Below, piece by piece: positions 35,047 through 47,639 of a stretch of DNA of 64,000 bases. The stretch covers positions 4,637,740 through 4,701,739 of the forward strand of contig CM057171.1 of the NCBI GenBank assembly GCA_029962745.1, read 5' to 3'. How positions within the stretch are numbered: position 1 is the first letter of the stretch; each line of letters starts with the position of its first letter. Both the position numbers and the translations under genes were made by a program. This DNA is from Echinometra lucunter. Its lineage: Eukaryota > Echinodermata > Echinoidea > Camarodonta > Echinometridae. The notes below the pieces were generated by a model. The model was not told where the DNA came from and made no database searches. It saw only the letters and a list, made by a program, of their open reading frames with translations.

Positions 35047-35845
35047 AGGGTAGAGGGAGAGAGGTTAGAGGGTAGGTAGGAGGATAGCAGATGTTGAGAG
35101 GAAGTATTAGTTGGAGGATAGTAGAGATTGAAAGTAGAGGTATGTATGAGTGTATAGAGGGATGGCCAGGGTAGTATAGAGCTAGGTAGGAGGATAGCAT
35201 ATTGATTGAGGTACTACAGGGTATAGAGGTAGGAGGGTAAAAGATGTAGAGGTAGTAGGGTAGAAGAGGGAAGAGGGTAGCAAATGTAGGAAGTTAATAG
35301 AGGAAGGGGTGTAGTAGAGACAAAAGAGTAGTAGAGGTAGGGGGGTAGTAGAGGGAGGAGTGTAGCAAATGTAGGAAGTTAATAGAGGTAGGATTGTAGT
35401 AGAGATGGAAGATGAGTTAGGAGGGTAGTAGAGGAAGGAGAGTAGAAGAGGTAGGAGAGTAGTAGAGGGAGGATGGTAGCAGATGTTGGAGAGTAACAGA
35501 TTTACAGGGAAGGTAGTAGTCTAGAAGGACAGTAGGCCTATAGGTAGGCTGCGGGTTGCAAAGACGGGAGAGTAGTATAGGGAGGAGAATAATAGGAGGT
35601 TAATAGAGGTAAGAAGATAGTAGAGGGAGGAGGGTAGTAGAGATGGGAGAGTAGGCGAGGTAGGAGGTAGTAGAGGAAGGAGGGTGGTATAGAGAGAAGT
35701 AGAGGTAGGAGAATAGATGAAGAAGGATAGTAGAGGTAAGAAGATAGTAGAGGGAGGAGGGTATAGATGCAGGAAGTTAATAGAGGTAGGCGTGTAGTAG
35801 AGACAGTAGAGTAGTAGAGGTAGGAGCTAGAAGAGTAAAGGAAGG

Positions 35846-36218
35846 CAGGGGGCAGAAGATGCCCCCTACAATCTTTCAAGTAAAAAAAAAAGAAAAAAGT
35901 GAAAGAAGAAAGAAAAGGGTTGGGAAGATTTTAGGCTTAAACTATAATACCCCTATTTGCTCGTTTAAAACATCAATAAATTCACCTGGGGCCCGTTGCA
36001 TAAAACTTACTATGATAGTAACTTTGCTATTATAATAACTCTTCGTGGAATATTGGATTTTGATTGGCTGTTGAGCATGGCATGTTGCTCAACAGCCAAT
36101 CAAAATCTAGTATTCCATGAAGAGTTACTATAATAGCAAAATTATTATTATAAGTTTTATACAACAGGCCCCTGGGTCATCTAGGCCCCCCTATCAAAAT
36201 ACCCTGGTGTCGCCCCTG
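35846..36218 (+). mobile_element. Short hAT-like element, 8-bp duplication AAGGAAGG
   Basis: It starts CAGGGGGCAGAAG and ends CTGGTGTCGCCCCTG, flanked by AAGGAAGG at 35838-35845 and 36219-36226. It belongs to the family of 4889-5158 and 5663-5893, with the shared block ATAATACCCCTATTTG. It contains a palindromic element at 35986-36175. Confidence 0.75.
35986..36175. mobile_element. Long-stem foldback MITE
   Basis: The two halves are inverted copies over most of their length: CTGGGGCCCGTTGCATAAAA pairs with TTTTATACAACAGGCCCCTGG, and the centre pairs GATTTTGATTGGCTGTTGAG with CTCAACAGCCAATCAAAATC. It is nested in the element at 35846-36218. Confidence 0.8.
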
Positions 36219-36239
36219 AAGGAAGGAGAGTAGTAGAGG

Positions 36240-36653
36240 CAGGCATGGATCCAGGGGGCCGAGCAGGCTTTGCCCCCCCCCCCCTCCCCGACACAAAATT
36301 TGTGTTTTCAGCCCATTTTGGGTACCTTGCCCCCCCCCCCCCTGGAAAAGAAAAGGGCAAAAAAATGTAATGTAAAAACTTTTTCTTTTTTTTTTGCTTG
36401 TCGCTAAATATAGATCTTTTTTCTTTTTAGACCTGTAATAAGATATGCCTACACCCCTAATATGGTTTTTATGACACACGCAGAAAAAAATGATGCCGGA
36501 ATGTAATGCACAACTTTTTTTTTTTGTCACTAGTTTACAAAAAAAAATTATGCCGGAATGTAATGTACAACTTTTTTTTTTTGTCACTAGTTTACAAAAA
36601 ACAATTCCATGGCCATCGGCCCCTTCCCCCCATCAAATCCTGGATCCGTGCTG
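36240..36653 (+). mobile_element. Short hAT-like element, 8-bp duplication AGTAGAGG
   Basis: The ends CAGGCATGGATCCAGG and CCTGGATCCGTGCTG are imperfect inverted repeats. AGTAGAGG flanks both sides (36232-36239, 36654-36661). The octamer is part of the minisatellite, so the duplication is suggestive rather than proof. An internal tandem block of about 60 bp contains ATGCCGGAATGTAATG twice. Confidence 0.7.
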
Positions 36654-38299
36654 AGTAGAGGTAAGATAGTAGAGGTAGAAGGGTTGCAGAGACAGGAGAG
36701 TAGTGGAGGTAAGCGAATAGATGAATGAGGGTAGTAGAGGTAAGAAGATAGTAGAGGGAGAAGAGTACCAGATGCAGGAAGTTAGTAGAGGTAGGAAGAA
36801 GAGACGGGAGAGTAGTAGAGGTAGGAGGGTAGTAGAGATAAACAAGGAGTAAAGGAAGGATAGTAGTAGAGGTAGGATAGTAGAATAGGATAGTATAGGT
36901 AGAAGGAAAGTAGGGAGAAGATGGTAGTAAGAGAGTAGTAGAGGTAGGAGGGTTGTAGATGTACTAAGGTTATTGTAGTATTATGGTAGCAGATGGAAGG
37001 TAACAGATGTAGGAGGGTAGTAGAGGTAGGGCAGTAATAGAGGTAGGAGGGTGGTAGAGGTAGGAGGGTAGTGGAGGTAGGAGGGTAGTGAAAATAGGAT
37101 ACCAGATGGAGGAGGATAGTATAGCTAGAAGGGTAGTAGATTTAGAACAGAAGTAGAGCTAGGAAGGTAGTAGAGGGAGGAGGGGAGTAGAAGTAGGGTG
37201 GTATTAGAGGTAGGAGGGTAGTATTGGTGGGATGGTAGTAGAGGTAGGAGGGTAGTAGAGGTAGGATGGTAGTAGAGGGAGGAGGGTAGTAGAGGTAGGA
37301 TGGTAGTAGACGGAGAAGGGTAGTAGAGGGAAGAGGGTGGTAGGATGGTAGTAGAGGTAGGAGGGTAGTAAGAAGTATGGGGGAGGTAGACATAGGAGGG
37401 TAGGAGGGTAGTAGGTGTAGGATGGTAGTAGAGTAGGGGGTAGTTTAGTTAAGAATGTAGTAGAGCTAGGAGGGTAGTAGTGGTAGGATCTAGTAGGGGT
37501 AGTAGGGTAATGGATGTAGGAGGCTAGCAGATGTAAGAGTGTGGTAGATGTAGGAGGGTAGAGGGAGGACTGTAGTAGAGCAAGGTGGTAGTAAAGAGAG
37601 AAGGGTAGTAGAGGGATGAGGATAATTGAAGAAGGAGGGTAGTAGAGGTAGGGTGGTAGCAGATGTTGGAGGATAAAAGATGTATGAGGATAGGAGAGGG
37701 AGGAGGGTAGTAGAGGCTGGAGAGTAGTAGAGGTAGGAAGGTAGTAGAGGGAGGAGGATAGCAGAGGTAGGAGAGTAGTAGGGGTAGTAGATGTTGAGTA
37801 TAACAGATGTAGAAGGAAAGTAAGGTAGGATAGAATTAGAGGGAGGGGGTAGTAGAGGTGGAAGGTTAGTAGAGGGATGAGGGTAGTTAAGTTAGGAGGG
37901 TAGTAGAGCTAGGAGGGTAGTAGAGGTAGGAGAGTATAACAGAGGAAGGAGAGAATAATTAGTTGGAGGGCAGTAGAAGTAGGAGAGTAGTAGAGGAAGG
38001 AGGGTAGTAGAGGTAAGGGTGGTAGACGTAGGAGGAAAGTAGAGGGAGGAGGGTAGTAGAGGTAGGGGGTAGTAGAGGTAAGGGTGGTCCACATAGGAGG
38101 GAATTAGAGTTAGGAGGGTAGTAAAGGTAGGGGGTAGCAGAGGTAGGGGGTAGTAGAGATAGGTGGTAGCAGAGTGAGGAGGGTAGTAAAGTAGGGTGGT
38201 AGCAGATCTTGGAGGATAACAGATGTAGGGGGAAAGAGGTAGGATGGAATATGGGGATGGGGATAGTAGAGGGATGAGGGTAGTTAAGCTAAGAAGGAA

Positions 38300-38799
38300 N
38301 NNNNNNNNNNNNNNNNNNNNNNNNNNNNNNNNNNNNNNNNNNNNNNNNNNNNNNNNNNNNNNNNNNNNNNNNNNNNNNNNNNNNNNNNNNNNNNNNNNNN
38401 NNNNNNNNNNNNNNNNNNNNNNNNNNNNNNNNNNNNNNNNNNNNNNNNNNNNNNNNNNNNNNNNNNNNNNNNNNNNNNNNNNNNNNNNNNNNNNNNNNNN
38501 NNNNNNNNNNNNNNNNNNNNNNNNNNNNNNNNNNNNNNNNNNNNNNNNNNNNNNNNNNNNNNNNNNNNNNNNNNNNNNNNNNNNNNNNNNNNNNNNNNNN
38601 NNNNNNNNNNNNNNNNNNNNNNNNNNNNNNNNNNNNNNNNNNNNNNNNNNNNNNNNNNNNNNNNNNNNNNNNNNNNNNNNNNNNNNNNNNNNNNNNNNNN
38701 NNNNNNNNNNNNNNNNNNNNNNNNNNNNNNNNNNNNNNNNNNNNNNNNNNNNNNNNNNNNNNNNNNNNNNNNNNNNNNNNNNNNNNNNNNNNNNNNNNN
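38300..38799. other. Assembly gap of 500 N
   Basis: Exactly 500 N. The sequence right after it matches the tail of the following 4.3-kb unit, so a further unit may be missing here. Confidence 0.98.
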
Positions 38800-38889
38800 C
38801 TTTCGGAAGAAAAGTTGCATTCTTGTTTAAATTTTCAAAGGAAATATATATAAATCATAACCTTAACTGTTAAAATCCTGGTGTTTGAT

Positions 38890-41190
38890 ATTTGATCAAA
38901 TTGTGGGAAAATGGTAGATTGTTCCTGGAAAACCTTTGAAATGTTTGTAGGGGGGTACCCCCTCTTTCAAACCATCACAGTAAAAATGTGACCACTGGTC
39001 AAGTTTTACTAGCCCCACCCCCTAGATTTTCCATGTTATTACGGTCTGAAGGAGAAAATACGGAAAAAAGAAGCAACTATAAGCATGATAAGAACATCAA
39101 TTGGAGCAAAATGGTAGATTGTTCCTGGAAAACCTTTGAGGTGTTTGTAGGCGGGTACCCCCTCTTTCAGTGCATCACAGTGAAATTGTGACCACTGGTC
39201 AAGTTTTACTAGCCCCACCCCCTAGATTTTCCATGTTATTACGGTGTCGAGGAGAAATATTTTTTTAAAAAACATCTATAATCATGGTAATCATGGTAAG
39301 AATCGATATTGTGGGAAAATGGTAGAATGTTCCTGGAAAACCTTTAAGATGTTTGTAGGGGGGGGGGGTACCCCCTCTTTTAATCCATCACAGTGAAATT
39401 GTGACCACTGGTCAAGTTTTACCAGCCCTACCCCCTAGATTTTCCATGTTAATTCGGTCTTGAGGAGAATTTTTTTTTTAAAGCATCTATAAGCTATAAG
39501 CATGATAAGAACATCCATTGTGGGAAAATGGTAGATTGTTCCTGGAAAACATTTGAGATGTTTGTAGGGGGTACCCCCTCTTTCAATCCATCACAGTGAA
39601 ATTGTGACCACTGGTCAAGTTTTACTAGCCCCACCCCCTAGATTTTCCATGTTATTACGGCCTTGAGGAAAAAAAAAAGTATAAGCATGATAAGAACATC
39701 GATTGTGGGAAAATGGTAGATTGTTCCTGGAAAACCTTCAAGATTTTTGTAGGGGGGTACCCCCTCTTTTAATCCATCACAGTGAAATTGTGACCACTGG
39801 TCAAGTTTTACCAGCCCCACCCCCTAGATTTTCCATGTTATTACGGTGTCGAGGAGAAATATTTTTTTATAAAACATCTATAATCATGGTAAGAACATCG
39901 ATTGTGGGAAAATGGTAGATTATTCCTGGAAAACCTTTGAGATGTTTGTAGGGGGGTACCCCCTCTTTCAATCCATCACAGTGAAATTGTGACCACTGGT
40001 CAAGTTTTTCTAGCCCCAACCCATAGATTTTCCATGTTATTACGGCCTTGAGGAAAAATTAAAAAACAAAATAAGCATCTATAAGCATGATAAGAACATC
40101 GATTGTGGGAAAATGGTAGATTGTTCCTGGAAAACCTTTAAGATGTTTGTAGGGGGGTACCCCCTCTTTTAATCCATCACAGTGAAATTGTGACCACTGG
40201 TCAAGTTTTACTAGCCCCACTCCCTAGATTTTCCATGTTAATTCGGTCTTGAGGAGAATTTTTTTTTTTTAAAGCATCTATAAGCTATAAGCATGATAAG
40301 AACATCCATTGTGGGAAAATGGTAGATTGTTCCTGGAAAACATTTGAGATGTTTGTAGGGGGGTACCCCCTCTTTCAATCCATCACAGTGAAATTGTGAC
40401 CACTGGTCAAGTTTTACTAGCCCCACCCCCTAGATTTTCCATGTTATTACGGTCTGAAGGAGAAAATGCGGAAAAAAGAAGCAACTATAAGCATGATAAG
40501 AACATCAATTGGAGCAAAATGGTGGACTGTTCCTGGAAAACCTTTGAGATGTTTGTAGGGGGGTACCCCCTCTTTCAATCCATCACAGTGAAATTGTGAC
40601 CACTGGTCAAGTTTTACTAGCCCCACCCCCTAGATTTTCCATGTTATTACGGTCTTCAAGAGAAAATTCGGAAAAAGGGAAGCATTAATCATGTTAATTT
40701 CTATAAGCATGACAAGAACACGGATTGAAGGAAAATGGTAGATTGTTCCTGGAAAACCTTTGGAGTGTTTATTGGGGGTACCCCCTTTTCCAATGCATCA
40801 TACTGAAATATGACCGCTGGTCAAGTTTTACTAGACTCGCCCCCTACATTTTTCATTTTGTTATCATTATTATGGTCTCTAGGAGAAAATTCGGGAAAAA
40901 GAAGCGTCTGTATGGTGAAAATGGTATACTGTTCCTGAAAAACCTTTGGGGTGTTTCGTAGGGGGAAGCCCCTCTTTCAAAACATCATAGTGAAAATGTG
41001 ACCACTGGTCAAGTTTTTACTAGGCCCACACCCTAGATTTCCATGTTATTATGGTCTTCAAGAGAAAATTAGGAAAGAGGGAAGCATTTGCATTCACGAC
41101 AAGAACACCGATTGAAGGAAAATGGTATATTGTTCCTGGAAAACCTTTGGGGTGTTTGTAGGTGGGTGCTATTGAAAGAAATGGGGAAAT
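38890..41190 (+). repeat. ~200-bp repeat array, about 11 units, in unit 1
   Basis: The units are the same as the element's subterminal repeats, with GGGGGTACCCCC and TGACCACTGGTCA. They degrade toward the right end, where the KpnI-like palindrome is lost. No transposon coding region is attached. Confidence 0.9.
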
Positions 41191-41398
41191 GTTGCATGAG
41201 AATGGGGACAATTTCGGAAGTAATGGTCCCCTTTATTTATTGGTGAAAAACGTTCTGTTTGCTATCCAGTTTCAAGAATAGAAAGGGGTCATAGCGCGAC
41301 TTTCAGAATCGGGGACCGCCCGTCTCCAATACAGTTTTAGAGATAAAGAGATAATTCGAATGTTTCAGCCTTGAGCGCACGTGGGGAACTGCCCCCAC

Positions 41399-41588
41399 GT
41401 AGAGTACCTACATAAAGAGAGTAGCGACATAGACGTCCTACTTCTTGGGAATCAAAATGGCGTTCAAATTCTTTCTATTTCGAACACCCGTTTGCTTATC
41501 GGAATTGAATAGAAATGTTGCGTAACAGGGAAACAAAATGGCGTTCAAATCTTGGGTTGTCGCTACTCTCTTTATGTAGGTACTCTAC
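41399..41588. mobile_element. 190-bp MITE with 31-bp perfect inverted ends
   Basis: The ends are perfect 31-bp inverted repeats containing CTACATAAAGAGAGTAGCG. CCCCAC lies on both sides, a probable 6-bp target duplication. Inside, AAAATGGCGTTCAAAT occurs twice in direct orientation. The second copy is at 45719-45908. Confidence 0.82.
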
Positions 41589-43214
41589 CCCCACGGCCCT
41601 GCGACTGCCCTCTTTTCGCCCCGTAGGGCTGGGCGAGGAGTTAGTTCCCATTAGATGAAGGAACATGATCATTGCCGATCGGCAGGCCAGTGTCTACACG
41701 TAGTTGTATCTCTGAGTTAGTGATGCTGTCGACTGCTACCCGCTAATTAACAAGTTCAAGTTCGAGTTCCTTGTCAAACAAATGTTAGACATAGTGATCC
41801 TCCAGTTCAGCACTTAGTGGGATACTTGGGATAGTTCCTTCCCTGAATTCCCCCTTAAAAGATTTATATATTTTGTAACATTTAGTTAGTCATAAGTGAT
41901 GCTTTTTTTTTTCATTCGTGTGAGCCTTTTGAGATAGCCTCGCTGTTTTTGCGCTTAGTGATATTTCGAGTTTTCATCAGATGAAATAAACTGCAGTTAA
42001 AATGTAACCTAACTGGGTATTTTTGATTTATTAATCATTACTAATTTATTTGTCATGTTATATTGTTTTCCCCGGGTCATGTCTGGTTACTCTTTCTCAC
42101 TATTTGTTTCATCATGATATTTGGAATGTTCATGCATGCATCTTCTTCTGTATTGTAAATGTTGTTAGTTTGCACGGCATTCATCTAAACCAATGTTGAA
42201 ATCACTTATGAAGCTACCCCCTTAAGTGATGAAAAACTAAACAAAACTCGATTACATAAACCTATAGAAATGACATTATTTCATACAGAACAATGACTAA
42301 AATATACTCCAGCTTAATATGGAATACTGTACATTGTTTATTTTTTCCTTAATTTACTTTCGAAAATCGAAACCTTTCCCCCTATACACCATGTACACAC
42401 TCGATTTATGTCTAATGGTTTTAATGCAGTAGCATGTACGTGAAATTTTACATTACAATGAAATCCAAAGGACTTCAGGTTTTTTGAATTGAGTTAAGTT
42501 AACCTGTTAACACTAACTTATATTATTACTGTAATATTATGAAAATAAAAAGGGGGGAAACCGCTGGTGCTTTTTAAAGCACGATATTCCACTTATCCCG
42601 CGACATTCACTGATACTTTCGATTTCAATCAACTATAACAGTATAATCTTTTTGGCACTGACTTAATAAGTTACTGAACTTTATTTCATGTGCGTGACGG
42701 TTGCATCTTAATAAATGAATCTGTTGCAAAAACAAATCATGAAATATCACGTTTTGATTGCTTTGAACTGAATGACAATGTAAAATTTCTCTTTCCTCAA
42801 GTAAATTAAGAAATATGTTACACTCCTTAATATTTGATCAGTTGTTACTACTCACAAAATTTATCCTTTCATTAAAAAATAATATCAACCTGGTCTTATG
42901 GAGCATTATTTATGATTGACAATGCGGCATATTCAGGTTCTCCCAGCAAAAGCTCGGTGCCCCAGTGCTGCTCCGTTCACTGACAATTTAGGGGACACAA
43001 GCCCGGTCAGCACATAACTCACAGGTGCTCTAACATTTGAGGCTGCCAAGACTTACTCAGGAGGGAGGGGGGGGGGTACTTACTAAGCACCGGAAACAAC
43101 GAGAACAGCCTTTTCCCCAAGAACTTTCGGAAGAAAAGTTGCATTCTTGTTTAAATTTTCAAAGGAAATATATATAAATCATAACCTTAACTGTTAAAAT
43201 CCTGGTGTTTGATA

Positions 43215-45500
43215 TTTGATCAAATTGTGGGAAAATGGTAGATTGTTCCTGGAAAACCTTTGAGATGTTTGTAGGGGGGTACCCCCTCTTTCAAACCATC
43301 ACAGTAAAAATGTGACCACTGGTCAAGTTTTACTAGCCCCACCCCCTAGATTTTCCATGTTATTACGGTCTGAAGGAGAAAATACGGAAAAAAGAAGCAA
43401 CTATAAGCTTGATAAGAACATCAATTGGAGCAAAATGGTAGATTGTTCCTGGAAAACCTTTGAGGTGTTTGTAGGCGGGTACCCCCTCTTTCAGTGCATC
43501 ACAGTGAAATTGTGACCACTGGTCAAGTTTTACTAGCCCCACCCCCTAGATTTTCCATGTTATTACGGTGTCGAGGAGAAATATTTTTTTAAAAAACATC
43601 TATAATCATGGTAAGAACATCGATTGTGGGAAAATGGTAGAATGTTCCTGGAAAACCTTTAAGATGTTTGTAGGGGGGGGGGGGGGTACCCCCTCTTTTA
43701 ATCCATCACAGTGAAATTGTGACCACTGGTCAAGTTTTACCAGCCCTACCCCCTAGATTTTCCATGTTAATTCGGTCTTGAGGAGAATTTTTTTTTAAAA
43801 GCATCTATAAGCTATAAGCATGATAAGAACATCCATTGTGGGAAAATGGTAGATTGTTCCTGGAAAACATTTGAGATGTTTGTAGGGGGTACCCCCTCTT
43901 TCAATCCATCACAGTGAAATTGTGACCACTGGTCAAGTTTTACTAGCCCCACCCCCTAGATTTTCCATGTTATTACGGCCTTGAGGAAAAAAAAAAGTAT
44001 AAGCATGATAAGAACATCGATTGTGGGAAAATGGTAGATTGTTCCTGGAAAACCTTCAAGATTTTTGTAGGGGGGTACCCCCTCTTTTAATCCATCACAG
44101 TGAAATTGTGACCACTGGTCAAGTTTTACCAGCCCCACCCCCTAGATTTTCCATGTTATTACGGTGTCGAGGAGAAATATTTTTTTATAAAACATCTATA
44201 ATCATGGTAAGAACATCGATTGTGGGAAAATGGTAGATTATTCCTGGAAAACCTTTGAGATGTTTGTAGGGGGGTACCCCCTCTTTCAATCCATCACAGT
44301 GAAATTGTGACCACTGGTCAAGTTTTTCTAGCCCCAACCCATAGATTTTCCATGTTATTACGGCCTTGAGGAAAAATTAAAAAACAAAATAAGCATCTAT
44401 AAGCATGATAAGAACATCGATTGTGGGAAAATGGTAGATTGTTCCTGGAAAACCTTTAAGATGTTTGTAGGGGGGTACCCCCTCTTTTAATCCATCACAG
44501 TGAAATTGTGACCACTGGTCAAGTTGTACTAGCCCCACTCCCTAGATTTTCCATGTTAATTCGGTCTTGAGGAGAATTTTTTTTTTTTTAAAGCATCTAT
44601 AAGCTATAAGCATGATAAGAACATCCATTGTGGGAAAATGGTAGATTGTTCCTGGAAAACATTTGAGATGTTTGTAGGGGGGTACCCCCTCTTTCAATCC
44701 ATCACAGTGAAATTGTGACCACTGGTCAAGTTTTACTAGCCCCACCCCCTAGATTTTCCATGTTATTACGGTCTGAAGGAGAAAATGCGGAAAAAAGAAG
44801 CAACTATAAGCATGATAAGAACATCAATTGGAGCAAAATGGTGGACTGTTCCTGGAAAACCTTTGAGATGTTTGTAGGGGGGTACCCCCTCTTTCAATCC
44901 ATCACAGTGAAATTGTGACCACTGGTCAAGTTTTACTAGCCCCACCCCCTAGATTTTCCATGTTATTACGGTCTTCAAGAGAAAATTCGGAAAAAGGGAA
45001 GCATTAATCATGTTAATTTCTATAAGCATGACAAGAACACGGATTGAAGGAAAATGGTAGATTGTTCCTGGAAAACCTTTGGAGTGTTTATTGGGGGTAC
45101 CCCCTTTTCCAATGCATCATACTGAAATATGACCGCTGGTCAAGTTTTACTAGACTCGCCCCCTACATTTTTCATTTTGTTATCATTATTATGGTCTCTA
45201 GGAGAAAATTCGGGAAAAAGAAGCGTCTATATGGTGAAAATGGTATACTGTTCCTGAAAAACCTTTGGGGTGTTTCGTAGGGGGAAGCCCCTCTTTCAAA
45301 ACATCATAGTGAAAATGTGACCACTGGTCAAGTTTTTACTAGGCCCACCCCCTAGATTTCCATGTTATTATGGTCTTCAAGAGAAAATTAGGAAAGAGGG
45401 AAGCATTTGCATTCACGACAAGAACACCGATTGAAGGAAAATGGTATATTGTTGCTGGAAAAACCTTTGGGGTGTTTGTAGGTGGGTGCTATTGAAAGAA
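43215..45500 (+). repeat. ~200-bp repeat array, about 11 units, in unit 2
   Basis: Unit-for-unit counterpart of 38890-41190. Open frames found here are repeat translations. Confidence 0.9.
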
Positions 45501-47442
45501 ATGGGGAAATGTTGCATGAGAATGGGGACAATTTCGGAAGTAATGGTCCCCTTTATTTATTGGTGAAAAACGTTCTGTTTGCTATCCAGTTTCAAGAATA
45601 GAAAGGGGTCATAGCGCGACTTTCAGAATCGGGGACCGCCCGTCTCCAATACAGTTTTAGAGATAAAGAGATAATTCGAATGTTTCAGCCTTGAGCGCAC
45701 GTGGGGAACTGCCCCCACGTAGAGTACCTACATAAAGAGAGTAGCGACATAGACGTCCTACTTCTTGGGAATCAAAATGGCGTTCAAATTCTTTCTATTT
45801 CGAACACCCGTTTGCTTATCGGAATTAAATAGAAATGTTGCGTAACAGGGAAACAAAATGGCGTTCAAATCTTGGGTTGTCGCTACTCTCTTTATGTAGG
45901 TACTCTACCCCCACGGCCCTGCGACTGCCCTCTTTTCGCCCCGTAGGGCTGGGCGAGGAGTTAGTTCCCATTAGATGAAGGAACATGATCATTGCCGATC
46001 GGCAGGCCAGTGTCTACACGTAGTTGTATCTCTGAGTTAGTGATGCTGTCGACTGCTACCCGCTAATTAACAAGTTCAAGTTCGAGTTCCTTGTCAAACA
46101 AATGTTAGACATAGTGATCCTCCAGTTCAGCACTTAGTGGGATACTTGGGATAGTTCCTTCCCTGAATTCCCCCTTAAAAGATTTATATATTTTGTAACA
46201 TTTAGTTAGTCATAAGTGATGCTTTTTTTTTTCATTCGTGTGAGCCTTTTGAGATAGCCTCGCTGTTTTTGCGCTTAGTGATATTTCGAGTTTTCATCAG
46301 ATGAAATAAACTGCAGTTAAAATGTAACCTAACTGGGTATTTTTGATTTATTAATCATTGCTAATTTATTTGTCATGTTATATTGTTTTCCCCGGGTCAT
46401 GTCTGGTTACTCTTTCTCACTATTTGTTTCATCATGATATTTGGAATGTTCATGCATGCATCTTCTTCTGTATTGTAAATGTTGTTAGTTTGCACGGCAT
46501 TCATCTAAACCAATGTTGAAATCACTTATGAAGCTACCCCCTTAAGTGATGAAAAACTAAACAAAACTCGATTACATAAACCTATAGAAATGACATTATT
46601 TCATACAGAACAATGACTAAAATATACTCCAGCTTAATATGGAATACTGTACATTGTTTATTTTTTCCTTAATTTACTTTCGAAAATCGAAACCTTTCCC
46701 CCTATACACCATGTACACACTCGATTTATGTCTAATGGTTTTAATGCAGTAGCATGTACGTGAAATTTTACATTACAATGAAATCCAAAGGACTTCAGGT
46801 TTTTTGAATTGAGTTAAGTTAACCTGTTAACACTAACTTATATTATTACTGTAATATTATGAAAATAAAAAGGGGGGAAACCGCTGGTGCTTTTTAAAGC
46901 ACGATATTCCACTTATCCCGCGACATTCACTGATACTTTCGATTTCAATCAACTATAACAGTATAATCTTTTTGGCACTGACTTAATAAGTTACTGAACT
47001 TTATTTCATGTGCGTGACGGTTGCATCTTAATAAATGAATCTGTTGCAAAAACAAATCATGAAATATCACGTTTTGATTGCTTTGAACTGAATGACAATG
47101 CAAAATTTCTCTTTCCTCAAGTAAATTAAGAAATATGTTACACTCCTTAATATTTGATCAGTTGTTATTACTCACAAAATTTATCCTTTCATTAAAAATA
47201 ATATCAACCTGGTCTTATGGAGCATTATTTATGATTGACAATGCGGCATATTCAGGTTCTCCCAGCAAAAGCTCGGTGCCCCAGTGCTGCTCCGTTCACT
47301 GACAATTTAGGGGACACAAGCCCGGTCAGCACATAACTCACAGGTGCTCTAACATTTGAGGCTGCCAAGACTTACTCAGGAGGGAGGGGGGGGGGTACTT
47401 ACTAAGCACCGGAAACAACGAGAACAGCCTTTTCCCCAAGAA
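45500..47442. other. Non-coding half of tandem unit 2
   Basis: AT-rich sequence matching 41190-43123, with no gene. It contains the MITE copy at 45719-45908 with the same 31-bp ends and CCCCAC flanks. Confidence 0.7.
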
Positions 47443-47639
47443 CTTTCGGAAGAAAAGTTGCATTCTTGTTTAAATTTTCAAAGGAAATATATATAAATCA
47501 TAACCTTAACTGTTAAAATCCTGGTGTTTGATATTTGGATGCCACACACCAAACTGATGTGCAGACATACCACAGTTTAATATACAATCCATTTGTTTGT
47601 TCCAGATGAAGATTTCAACTATTCTGTTAACGTTTTGTG

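Larger units (their letters stand above)
34230..38299 (+). repeat. Purine-rich minisatellite (GTAGTAGAGGTAGGAGG-like)
   Basis: Roughly 4 kb of degenerate repeats with a core of about 17 bp, GTAGTAGAGGTAGGAGG. The array is interrupted by three insertions (34508-35046, 35846-36218, 36240-36653) and runs into the 38300-38799 gap, so its true length is unknown. Open frames on the minus strand (Leu/Pro/Ser/Tyr-rich) are translations of the repeat. Confidence 0.9.
38800..43123 (+). repeat. 4.3-kb tandem unit 1
   Basis: It begins CTTTCGGAAGAAAAGTTGC and recurs at 43124 and again, partially, at 47443. The first half is ~200-bp repeats from the mobile element; the second half (41190-43123) is AT-rich non-coding DNA with a small MITE at 41399-41588. 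Units 1 and 2 look almost identical, so they are either a very recent duplication or an assembly artefact. Confidence 0.9.
43124..47442 (+). repeat. 4.3-kb tandem unit 2
   Basis: A near-exact copy of unit 1 with a few substitutions and small length differences in A, T and G runs. It is followed by the first ~95 bp of a third unit (47443-47538), which breaks off at GATATTTG, where element copy C begins. Confidence 0.9.

Noticed and set aside
35538..38094. Leu/Pro/Tyr-rich minus-strand open frames resembling membrane or proline-rich proteins
   Set aside because: They follow the 17-bp minisatellite period.
38244..38873. Open frames spanning the second N run
   Set aside because: Gap artefact; no real sequence supports them.
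39638..45280. Repeated small open frames (MTTGQVLLAPPPRFSM, MGLVKLDQWSQFHCDG types)
   Set aside because: They are the two strands of the ~200-bp repeat and occur wherever the repeat does.
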